From the NCBI RefSeq assembly GCF_000813125.1, contig NZ_BASE01000046.1:1-64000 (forward strand): a stretch of 64,000 nucleotides of DNA, written 5' to 3'. The DNA comes from Mesobacillus selenatarsenatis SF-1 (GTDB taxonomy: Bacteria; Bacillota; Bacilli; Bacillales; Cytobacillaceae). The notes beneath the pieces were generated by a model. The model saw only the letters and a list, made by a program, of their open reading frames with translations. It was not told the DNA's origin and made no database searches. Both the position numbers and the translations under genes were made by a program. Shown piece by piece: positions 51,276-58,374 of this stretch (the first letter of the stretch is position 1; each line of letters opens with the position of its first letter).

Positions 51276-51520
51276 GTGTCCAGCTCCAGCGCATAGCCCC
51301 TCGAGTCGCTTGTCCAGCTGCTGCTCCTAACTCCTCGAGACGTTTCGGTCCTGCCTATGAAGTCAAAGACCGCCTTCACTGTCAGGCCCTCCAGCGCTTG
51401 TCGGAGTTGGACAGTCGCCGCTGCTTTTCGTTTTCGGTTCGCCCCATGAAGTCAAAGAACGACTTCACTGGTCGGCCCTCCAGTGCTTGTCGGGGCTGAA
51501 CAAGGCACTTGCGCTTTTCT
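51276..51520. repeat. GTCCAGCTCCAGCGC intergenic repeat
   Basis: A 245-bp GC-richer block with internal repetition. GTCCAGCTCCAGCGC and CCCTCGAGTCGC are followed by two related modules: GAAGTCAAAGACCGCCTTCA with GGCCCTCCAGCGCTTGTCGG, then GAAGTCAAAGAACGACTTCA with GGCCCTCCAGTGCTTGTCGG. It ends CAAGGCACTTGCGCTTTTC. Very similar sequences recur in many Bacillus genomes as intergenic repeats. It holds no gene. Confidence 0.85.
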
Positions 51521-51582
51521 TAGTTTCATAAAAAATCCTCCACTGGAGAAATTAATGGTAGAAATTTTTCTAGGAGGCGCTT

Positions 51583-52182
51583 ATGGATTTCACTTTTGTA
51601 TGGCAAACGGCTTTTTTGATTTTATCAGGAATTCTATTATTGAGAATCGCAGGCAGGAAGTCGATTTCCCAAATGACATTGGCACAAACAGTTGTTATGA
51701 TTTCACTTGGGACGATTATAGTCCAGCCGATTGTGCAAAAGAGCATGTGGAAGGCGATTGCCGGGGCAGCGATCTTTGTCGCTGCGATTGTGATTCTGGA
51801 GTATCTACAGCTTAAATTTAATCTCTTTGAAAAGTTCATCACAGGGAAATCAAAAATCATTATCCAAAATGGGCAGCTTAATATCAAGAATTTGAAGAAG
51901 CTTAGGCTGACAGTTGACCAGCTGGAGATGAGACTGAGGAATAAAGGGATTACGAAACTGGAAGATGTTAAATTTGCAACAATTGAACCTAATGGCCAGC
52001 TTGGATATGAGCTGGAGGATGACGCAAAACCGCTCACGGTCGGAGAGTTTAAAAAGATATTGAATGATTATCTTCCGGCAATGGTCATGAAAATGGACGA
52101 GAAGCCGGAGTCGGCGAAGCCTGACATTTTCGATGAACTCAATAAATCAAATGCGCAGCAAAATCCTAAATACCTCCAATAA
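51583..52182 (+). CDS. DUF421 (YetF-type) membrane protein
   Basis: A 199-residue protein with an N-terminal membrane part of three helices (VWQTAFLILSGILLLRIAGRKSISQMTLAQTVVMISLGTIIVQPIV, then AIAGAAIFVAAIVILEYLQL). A soluble domain follows: GKSKIIIQNGQLNIKNLKKLRLTVDQLEMRLRNKGITKLEDVKFATIEPNGQLGYEL. This is the YetF/DUF421 layout. Function unknown; several homologues are under sporulation control. ATG follows CTAGGAGGCGCTT. Confidence 0.88.
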   Translation: MDFTFVWQTAFLILSGILLLRIAGRKSISQMTLAQTVVMISLGTIIVQPIVQKSMWKAIAGAAIFVAAIVILEYLQLKFNLFEKFITGKSKIIIQNGQLNIKNLKKLRLTVDQLEMRLRNKGITKLEDVKFATIEPNGQLGYELEDDAKPLTVGEFKKILNDYLPAMVMKMDEKPESAKPDIFDELNKSNAQQNPKYLQ

Positions 52183-52249
52183 AACAAAATTTCCCTTTTA
52201 TTTATACAGTGTGCTGTGCTATTATTTAGAGATGCGAAATACACATGAA

Positions 52250-52276
52250 AATCTTCTGCCGCAGAAGATTTTTTTC
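52250..52276 (+). terminator. Terminator after the DUF421 gene
   Basis: AATCTTCTGC / GCAGAAGATT stem with a minimal loop, then T-rich sequence, upstream of the next MFS gene. Confidence 0.8.
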
Positions 52277-52303
52277 TTTTTTTAGTAAAAGGGGAGATAT
52301 ACA

Positions 52304-53503
52304 TTGTCACAACAAAAAGAGCCATTATGGACCTCTTCGTTCATTAAATTGATGGTCGGGAATCTATTTATCTTTATGTCATTCCAGATGCTGATTCCTA
52401 CATTGCCACCATATATAAAATCAATCGGTGCGAGCGGGACTGAAATTGGTCTTGTTACCGCGCTATTCTCGATAGGGGCTGTTTTGAGCCGGCCGTTCAT
52501 TGGATTTATGCTTGAATATAAAGCACGAAAACCGCTTGTCTTGATCGGTGCCCTGATGCTTCTTTTGATCACATTCTTATACCCGCTGTCTCAGGTCGTT
52601 ATCATTTTCCTTGCGTTTCGATTGTTGCATGGTCTTGCATGGGGCTGGTCTACAACAGTAAACGGAACGGCAGCAGTGGATGTTGTCCCTAACTCCCGGC
52701 TTGGGGAAGGAATGGGCTATTTTGGTCTTTCGATAACAATCGGAATGATTATAGCACCGAGTCTGGGAATCTTTTTGTACCAGATTACGACCTTTGAAAA
52801 CCTGGTATACTTTTCGGGAGTACTTGGCGTCATTGCCTTACTGCTGCTTGCATCGGTTCACTACCAAACTCCTGATCAAGTTTTAGAGACGAAGAAAGAA
52901 GACTTAAAGTTCACATATCTTGGATCGCTTGTTGAGAAATCTGGCTGGTTCCCTGCGGTCTTGACGTTGTTGATCAGTCTGGGCTATGGAACGATTGTCA
53001 CATTCATTGTCATTTTTGGCGAAGAACGCGGGATCGAGCAGATATTCTTGTTTTACCTGTGTAATGCAATTTTTGCATCACTCTCACGTCCGGTTGCCGG
53101 AAAGTGGTTTGATCAAAAAGGACCAATCGGTCTCGTTATTCTAACAATCTCCATTACATTTGCAGGTATGTGGGTGCTGTCATTTGCTCATTCTAATATG
53201 ATGATTGCTGTTGCTGGAGTACTATTCGGTATAGGATTCGGTTTATTGATTCCAACCTTGCAATCATGGACATTATCGATTACACCGCCAAACCGACGTG
53301 GAGTCGCGAATGGAATGTTCTTCTCATCCATTGACCTGGGAATCGGTTTAAGCGGGCTGGTTTTCGGCGTCCTGGCCCAGTATATTGAACTGGGAACTTT
53401 GTTCCAGATATCCAGTGGATTTATCTTAATAGCATTAGTTCTGACCATTTTAAAGGGGAGACGTACAAAAGCTATCCGTCAGCCGGAGGAAGCTGTTTCC
53501 TGA
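52304..53503 (+). CDS. MFS transporter
   Basis: A 399-residue 12-helix transporter. Loop 2-3 reads LSRPFIGFMLEYKARKPLVLIGAL. The fourth and fifth helices show LLHGLAWGWSTTVNGTAAVDVVPNSRLGEGMGYFGLSITIGMIIAPSLGIFLY, like motif C of proton-driven drug exporters of the YfcJ/YhhS type. A matching second half has PPNRRGVANGMFFSSIDLGIGLSGL. TTG 52304 follows GGGGAGATATACA. Substrate unknown. Confidence 0.88.
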   Translation: MSQQKEPLWTSSFIKLMVGNLFIFMSFQMLIPTLPPYIKSIGASGTEIGLVTALFSIGAVLSRPFIGFMLEYKARKPLVLIGALMLLLITFLYPLSQVVIIFLAFRLLHGLAWGWSTTVNGTAAVDVVPNSRLGEGMGYFGLSITIGMIIAPSLGIFLYQITTFENLVYFSGVLGVIALLLLASVHYQTPDQVLETKKEDLKFTYLGSLVEKSGWFPAVLTLLISLGYGTIVTFIVIFGEERGIEQIFLFYLCNAIFASLSRPVAGKWFDQKGPIGLVILTISITFAGMWVLSFAHSNMMIAVAGVLFGIGFGLLIPTLQSWTLSITPPNRRGVANGMFFSSIDLGIGLSGLVFGVLAQYIELGTLFQISSGFILIALVLTILKGRRTKAIRQPEEAVS

Positions 53504-53507
53504 GAAG

Positions 53508-53536
53508 CCAGCCCTGTGTGAAGGGCTGGTTTTTTC
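53508..53536 (+). terminator. Rho-independent terminator of the MFS gene
   Basis: CCAGCCCT / AGGGCTGG perfect stem and T6. Confidence 0.92.
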
Positions 53537-53615
53537 TATGGTTGCTAATAGGCTCTGTTTTGATTTAAACTGATAAAGAAATTTAGACAGTACGGATTGG
53601 TAAGTGAGGACTTTT

Positions 53616-54374
53616 ATGGAGAATCAGGATCAAACATTTGAAGTGATGCGTGCATGCATGCTAGCCGGAAAAATCATGCTTCAGAGTGGCGCTGAGACAT
53701 ATCGGGTGGAAGATACGATGTCGCGGATGGCTTCTGCATTCGGCATTGATCAGACGCATAGCTATGTAACACCAACAGGCATTATTTTTTCAGTAGAAGG
53801 AGTAGGCCCCGAAAGGACGAAGCTAGTACGTATATCTGACCGGACAACCGATTTAAGGAAGGTGGCAATGGTCAACAGTGTTTCGCGTAGAATCAGCAGC
53901 GGCGAGGTTGGTTTGAGGGAAGCCTGCAAGCTCCTGGGGGAGATTGAGGAAGCAAATCTGACCTATTCGTTTATAATTCAAATCCTGGCGGCAGCGATCG
54001 CGAGCGGCTGTTTTACAATCATGTTCATGGGAAGCTGGCTGGACTTCCTGCCTTCGATGGCTGCCGGGGGAATCGGTTTTTTCCTGGTTGTTTACTTTCA
54101 TAAGATTGTCCCAGTTAAATTTTTCGCAGAATTCCTATCTTCCTTCTTCATTGGGATGGTGTCGTTCTTCTTTGTTAAATTTGGTCTCGGGCAGGAGCTT
54201 GATAAAATTATCATCGGCTCAGTAATGCCGCTTGTACCGGGACTGCTAATCACGAATGCGGTCAGGGACCTGATGGCAGGTCATTTGGTTTCAGGGTTGT
54301 CAAAAGGAGCAGAAGCACTGTTGACGGCGTTTGCTATTGGATCGGGCATAGCGGCAATTTTATCTTTCTTGTAG
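53616..54374 (+). CDS. Threonine/serine exporter ThrE, N-terminal half subunit
   Basis: A 252-residue protein of the ThrE N-terminal type (DUF1212). The soluble start MRACMLAGKIMLQSGAETYRVEDTMSRMASAFGI and SYVTPTGIIFSVEG are family marks. Five hydrophobic helices follow, with KIIIGSVMPLVPGLLITNAVRDLMAGHLVSGLSKGAEAL. In Corynebacterium ThrE is one chain; in Bacillaceae the two halves are separate genes. It is 15 bp upstream of its partner, so the pair is one operon. ATG 53616 follows GTGAGGACTTTT. Confidence 0.9.
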   Translation: MENQDQTFEVMRACMLAGKIMLQSGAETYRVEDTMSRMASAFGIDQTHSYVTPTGIIFSVEGVGPERTKLVRISDRTTDLRKVAMVNSVSRRISSGEVGLREACKLLGEIEEANLTYSFIIQILAAAIASGCFTIMFMGSWLDFLPSMAAGGIGFFLVVYFHKIVPVKFFAEFLSSFFIGMVSFFFVKFGLGQELDKIIIGSVMPLVPGLLITNAVRDLMAGHLVSGLSKGAEALLTAFAIGSGIAAILSFL

Positions 54375-54389
54375 TCAGGAGAAGTGGCG

Positions 54390-54833
54390 ATGATTTATAT
54401 AGAACACCTTATTACGAGTTTTATTGCGTCTACAGCGTTCGGAATTATTTTCAACGCTCCTAAAGAATCGTTGGTCAAATGCGGCATTTCCGGGATGGTA
54501 GGCTGGATTGTTTATTTTGCGCTTGATGTAAATGGATTCGGGACGATTTTTGCCACATTGATGGCTTCATTTTTAATTGCCGTTGTCAGCCAGGTATTTG
54601 CGAAGGCATATCGGACACCGATCATCATTTTTAGTGTCGCCGGGATTATTCCTCTTGTTCCGGGAGGACTGGCGTATGATGCGATGAGGAATTTCGTGGA
54701 GAATGATTATGGTGTAGCTCTTTCTTTGGCTGCAAAAGCATCGATGATCTCCGGTGCAATAGCTGTTGGACTTGTCTTTTCTGAAGTAATTAACCAGGTA
54801 ATCAGAAGGTCAAGCCTTGGTCCTGTAAAATAG
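54390..54833 (+). CDS. Threonine/serine exporter ThrE, C-terminal half subunit
   Basis: A 147-residue four- to five-helix membrane protein (DUF3815/ThrE_2). It shows STAFGIIFNAPKESLVKCGISGMVGWIVYF and IIIFSVAGIIPLVPGGLAYDAMRNFVENDYGVAL, the half-channel motif that repeats the MPLVPG motif of its partner. ATG 54390 has AGGAG eight bases upstream. Together the two proteins should export Thr/Ser or a related metabolite. Confidence 0.9.
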   Translation: MIYIEHLITSFIASTAFGIIFNAPKESLVKCGISGMVGWIVYFALDVNGFGTIFATLMASFLIAVVSQVFAKAYRTPIIIFSVAGIIPLVPGGLAYDAMRNFVENDYGVALSLAAKASMISGAIAVGLVFSEVINQVIRRSSLGPVK

Positions 54834-54837
54834 GGGA

Positions 54838-54867
54838 AATGACTCATGTGAAAATGTGAGTCATTTT
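54838..54867 (+). terminator. Rho-independent terminator of the ThrE operon
   Basis: AAATGACTCA / TGAGTCATTT stem and T-run after the second subunit gene. Confidence 0.85.
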
Positions 54868-54983
54868 TTATGGAGAAAAAGAGTAAACTCAGGCAGGAAC
54901 ATCCAAATTTTACCGTCGTTAAAAGGGATTTTCATGACTATGTAGAATAATTTTTAATATACTTTTTTAAAAGGGGAAAAGAC

Positions 54984-55616
54984 ATGGAAATTCTATTGAT
55001 CAGGCATGGTGAGTCGGAGGGGGATATCCTTCAGGTGCATGAGGGCCGGGCGGATTTGCTGCTGACAGATCATGGCCGCAGGCAGGCAAAGGAAATGGCG
55101 AAAGTGGTAAAAGAGAAATACATGCCAGAGGTCATCTGGGCAAGCACCCTGAAACGCGCAAGAGAAACGGCAGAGATTCTTAGTCAAGAAACGGGAATCC
55201 CGGTCATCGAAGAGGATAGTTTGAGAGAGTTTAATAATGGGGTTTTGGCAGGGTTGCCATATGTGGAAGCAAAGATCCGCTATCCGGAGCCAGAGGGAGG
55301 CAGGAAACCTCATGAACCTATTGAAGAAGGCGAATCAGAACTAGAATTCCGCTTCCGCGCCCAAACAGTATTTTCAAAGATACTTGCAGAAAGTGCTGGA
55401 AGGAAACGAATTGCCATTGTTTCACACGGCGGAATGATTTCTAACCTGTTAAGAGCTTTCTTGAATCTGCCAGTTTTATCGGATACTTATTTTCCTACAG
55501 GAGATACCGGAATTCATTTGCTCAAGGTGAATGGAGGACAAAAGACAGTGATGTTCCTGAACGACTGTGGGCACTTGGCAAAAGTAGATTCAGAGCAGAT
55601 GGCAGCACAAAATTAA
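54984..55616 (+). CDS. Histidine phosphatase family protein
   Basis: A 210-residue phosphoglycerate-mutase-fold phosphatase. The phosphorylated His is in LLIRHGESEGDI. WASTLKRARETAEIL contains the second phosphate-binding Arg. EFNNGVLAGLPYVEA carries the acid region, and IAIVSHGGMISNLLRAFL the second catalytic His. Substrate unknown; phosphoserine- or sugar-phosphate phosphatase are possible. ATG follows AAAAGGGGAAAAGAC. Confidence 0.9.
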   Translation: MEILLIRHGESEGDILQVHEGRADLLLTDHGRRQAKEMAKVVKEKYMPEVIWASTLKRARETAEILSQETGIPVIEEDSLREFNNGVLAGLPYVEAKIRYPEPEGGRKPHEPIEEGESELEFRFRAQTVFSKILAESAGRKRIAIVSHGGMISNLLRAFLNLPVLSDTYFPTGDTGIHLLKVNGGQKTVMFLNDCGHLAKVDSEQMAAQN

Positions 55617-55636
55617 TTAGTCTCATTGATACTGTA

Positions 55637-55675
55637 AAAAATCCCGAACCCAGTCTGCAGGGTCCGGGATTTTTT
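55637..55675. terminator. Bidirectional Rho-independent terminator
   Basis: AAAAATCCCGAACCC / GGGTCCGGGATTTTT long stem between the phosphatase gene and the convergent reductase gene. Confidence 0.9.
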
Positions 55676-55677
55676 GT

Positions 55678-56667
55678 TTACATTTTTACAATCGTCCGTC
55701 CACGGTTCTCGCCTTTTAAGATACTGGCCAGAACGCCAGGCAGTTCTTCTAATGACACTTCGTTTTCAATCGTTTCCAATAATCCCTCTGGCTTCAAGTC
55801 GGTTGCCATTCGCTGCCAAAGAAGCTTTCGCGTATCCATTGGGCAGTAAACGGAATCGATGCCAAGAAGGTTTATTCCTCTCAGTATGAACGGGAAAACG
55901 GTTGTTGGGACATCTGTTCCGCCAGTCAAACCGCTGACTGCGACTGAACCATTGTATTCAAGCTTACTGAGGATTGCAGATAAAGTCTTACCGCCGACGG
56001 GGTCAACGGCTGCTGCCCAAAGCTGCTGATCGAGAGGCTTCGTTTTTTCACCAACGAGCTCTTCACGGCTGATGATTTCTTCAGCTCCAATTTTGCGAAG
56101 GTATTCGTGTTCCGAAGCTTTCCCCGTGCTGGCAACGACGTGATACCCTCTTTTCGCCAGCATCGCCACAGCGACGCTGCCAACTCCTCCGGTTGCTCCC
56201 GTAACGAGAACTTTCCCTTTTTCTGGAGTAAGACCGTTCTCTTCAAGTCGGTGCACGGACAATGCAGCAGTGAATCCGGCTGTTCCGAAAACCATGGCTT
56301 CCCTAAAATTCAACCCTTTAGGCAAAGGCACGATCCATTTTGCTGGAATACGCGCAAATTCACTGAACCCTCCATAGTGGGAAACCCCTATTTCATAACT
56401 GGTGGCGATGACTTCGTCACCTTCCTTGAAGCGATTGTCTTCTGAACGGACAACCGTACCGGCAAGGTCGATGCCAGGGACGAAGGGATAGGATCTGACA
56501 ATCTTGCCATTCGGGATGCTCGCAAGCCCGTCTTTAAAGTTGACGCTTGAGTAGGCAATCTTGATCACCACATCACCCGCAGGAAGATCCTCCAGCCCAA
56601 TCGTTTTTACCTCTGCTGAAAAATCACTATCTGTCTTGTTCACCATAAAAGCTTTGAAATTGTCCAT
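55678..56667 (-). CDS. YhdH/YhfP-type NADPH:quinone or acrylyl-CoA reductase
   Basis: A 329-residue zinc-free MDR-family reductase. It shows VVIKIAYSSVNFKDGLASIPNGKIVRSYPFVPGIDLAGTVV, the cofactor motif KVLVTGATGGVGSVAVAMLAKRGYHVVASTGK, and the YhdH-type FILRGINLLGIDSVYCPMDTR near the end. Relatives include AcuI (acrylyl-CoA reductase) and YhfP. No zinc ligands are seen. ATG follows GGGGGAGTT. Confidence 0.9.
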   Translation of the reverse strand: MDNFKAFMVNKTDSDFSAEVKTIGLEDLPAGDVVIKIAYSSVNFKDGLASIPNGKIVRSYPFVPGIDLAGTVVRSEDNRFKEGDEVIATSYEIGVSHYGGFSEFARIPAKWIVPLPKGLNFREAMVFGTAGFTAALSVHRLEENGLTPEKGKVLVTGATGGVGSVAVAMLAKRGYHVVASTGKASEHEYLRKIGAEEIISREELVGEKTKPLDQQLWAAAVDPVGGKTLSAILSKLEYNGSVAVSGLTGGTDVPTTVFPFILRGINLLGIDSVYCPMDTRKLLWQRMATDLKPEGLLETIENEVSLEELPGVLASILKGENRGRTIVKM

Positions 56668-56699
56668 AACTCCCCCAACCTTTCTAGCTTGATAGTTTC

Positions 56700-57001
56700 A
56701 GTATAGGGCATAAGCATGCCGGACTTCTAATAACTCAACTTAATGAGGGCAAACCATTTTAACAACTATTAAAGAGATTGGGTATGACTTTTGTTGCTGA
56801 CATAATACGAGATCAGATATCAACTGCGATGGAATAATTCGTAGTGCAGTGAGACATCCATAGGGATCATGTGCGGATAAACCAAGGCGACCATCTATTA
56901 CCGTCACATAAAGGCTGCCAAGTGTCCATAAACGAGAAAGAGTCTGCTAGTTTGTTAAGTCCATCACGAATTTATTACGATTTTGTGTCCACTTAATCTG
57001 G
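56700..57001. other. Intergenic region upstream of the redox cluster
   Basis: About 300 bp between the YhdH-type gene and the FNR-like box. I found no ORF with a ribosome site, no terminator and no clear RNA motif. TAAGTCC and GTGTCC motifs recur. The promoter of the downstream cluster probably lies between 57000 and 57190. Confidence 0.45.
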
Positions 57002-57017
57002 TGTGACGGACTTCACA
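57002..57017. promoter_or_regulatory. FNR/CRP-type box TGTGA-N6-TCACA
   Basis: TGTGACGGACTTCACA is a perfect symmetric TGTGA-N6-TCACA, the core of the Bacillus FNR consensus. It is 188 bp upstream of the membrane-subunit start of the nitrate-reductase-like cluster. Oxygen-limited activation by FNR is therefore likely. Confidence 0.7.
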
Positions 57018-57204
57018 TATCTTTTAATCTGCCTCCCTTAAGATTTAGATAAGTAAGGTACACGGTGGAGGTTAGGGCTTCTAAACATTATTAAATCAAT
57101 TTTTCACTATTCACAAAGTGTTTACAATTTAACCCTATTTAGACTGTTTTTCCATGATAAGATGAATTTTGAAATCGGGAACGATTTACAGGGAGGTAGC
57201 AAAG

Positions 57205-58374
57205 TTGTACAAATTCGAGAAATCTTTTTACTCAAAAACAAGCATGTATTCCTTTGTCGTAGTAATGATATTGTTTTTCTCAATGTGGTATTCAACATCG
57301 AAGTTTGTCCATATTGATATGGCGCTTCTGGGATATGCAATCTCATCAACAGTCTTTGCAATTGGCCTGACAATCAGGATGAGCTTCTGGATGTGGCGAA
57401 AGGCCACTAACAGAGTGGCGAAGCGGAGTGTTGATAACCTTTTTAATAAAGAAAGATTGAAAAGAAATTCAAAAGCGTTTGTTAGAACCTTGATCGATAA
57501 TATCATTTTGCAAAAATTCATTTTCCAGCGCGGGATCTACCGCGGAATTCAGCACTTCATGATTTCTTGGGGCTGCATCATTTCATTCGCTATTACATTC
57601 GGTCTTACATTCGGTTGGATGCGTTTTGATCTGATCGACCCGGAAACATACCAGATCATCGTTTTCGATATGCCGACCATCACGATGGCGGCACACGGAA
57701 TTTTTGCTGAAATCGTCTATAACGGTTTGAATATCGGCGCGATCATGGTGTTGATCGGAGCGGGGATGGCCCTTTACCGACGGATCACTGATTATGATGT
57801 AAAAGTAACCCAGCGATTCGAGTTCGATATTCTGCCATTGATCATTCTATTGGCAGTAACAGTTACAGGCTTGATCCTGACAATTCAGTACACATTCCTG
57901 GATGGATGGATGCACCATTATATGTCGCTTATTCACCAGGTAACAGTCATCATCATGCTGATGTACTTCCCATTCGGTAAACTGTTCCACGTGCCAATCA
58001 GGCCGCTGGCAACAGCTGTTCCAATGAGTTATCAAGAGGTGGTCAAAGTGGATACGAAATCATGTAAAAGCTGCGGACAGCCATACAGCAATGATGACCA
58101 GATTGCGGATGTCCAGGCAATTTTAAAAAGCCAGAACTTCGACCTGCAGCTTGCAGATGGCACTTACCTGTCAGACTACTGCACAGGCTGCCGCCGCAGG
58201 ATGAGAGCATTGAAACAAATGAATCTTGAAGCGCCACAGGGCAACCCATACGGACCAGTTAATACAAATAACGGTATTCACATATCAGGCTTCAGTAAAA
58301 AGCGTTCGGAAGAGTTTTACGGACTTGACCAGGATTTAAAGGAGGAAAAAGTAGATGAGCCAGTTTCTCGTTAA
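57205..58374 (+). CDS. Cytochrome-b-like membrane subunit of the molybdoenzyme cluster
   Basis: A 389-residue membrane protein with about six helices (17-29, 38-58, 117-137, 166-190, 208-228, 243-262). His residues sit at helix ends (H117, H164, H237/H238, H244, H262), as in NarI/DsrM-type b-heme quinol-oxidising subunits. The cytosolic C-terminal tail has two Cys pairs, CKSC and CTGC about 50 residues apart, which may hold zinc or an Fe-S cluster. TTG 57205 is chosen, eight bases after GGGAGG. It overlaps the catalytic-subunit gene by 20 bp. Heme binding is inference. Confidence 0.75.
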   Translation: MYKFEKSFYSKTSMYSFVVVMILFFSMWYSTSKFVHIDMALLGYAISSTVFAIGLTIRMSFWMWRKATNRVAKRSVDNLFNKERLKRNSKAFVRTLIDNIILQKFIFQRGIYRGIQHFMISWGCIISFAITFGLTFGWMRFDLIDPETYQIIVFDMPTITMAAHGIFAEIVYNGLNIGAIMVLIGAGMALYRRITDYDVKVTQRFEFDILPLIILLAVTVTGLILTIQYTFLDGWMHHYMSLIHQVTVIIMLMYFPFGKLFHVPIRPLATAVPMSYQEVVKVDTKSCKSCGQPYSNDDQIADVQAILKSQNFDLQLADGTYLSDYCTGCRRRMRALKQMNLEAPQGNPYGPVNTNNGIHISGFSKKRSEEFYGLDQDLKEEKVDEPVSR

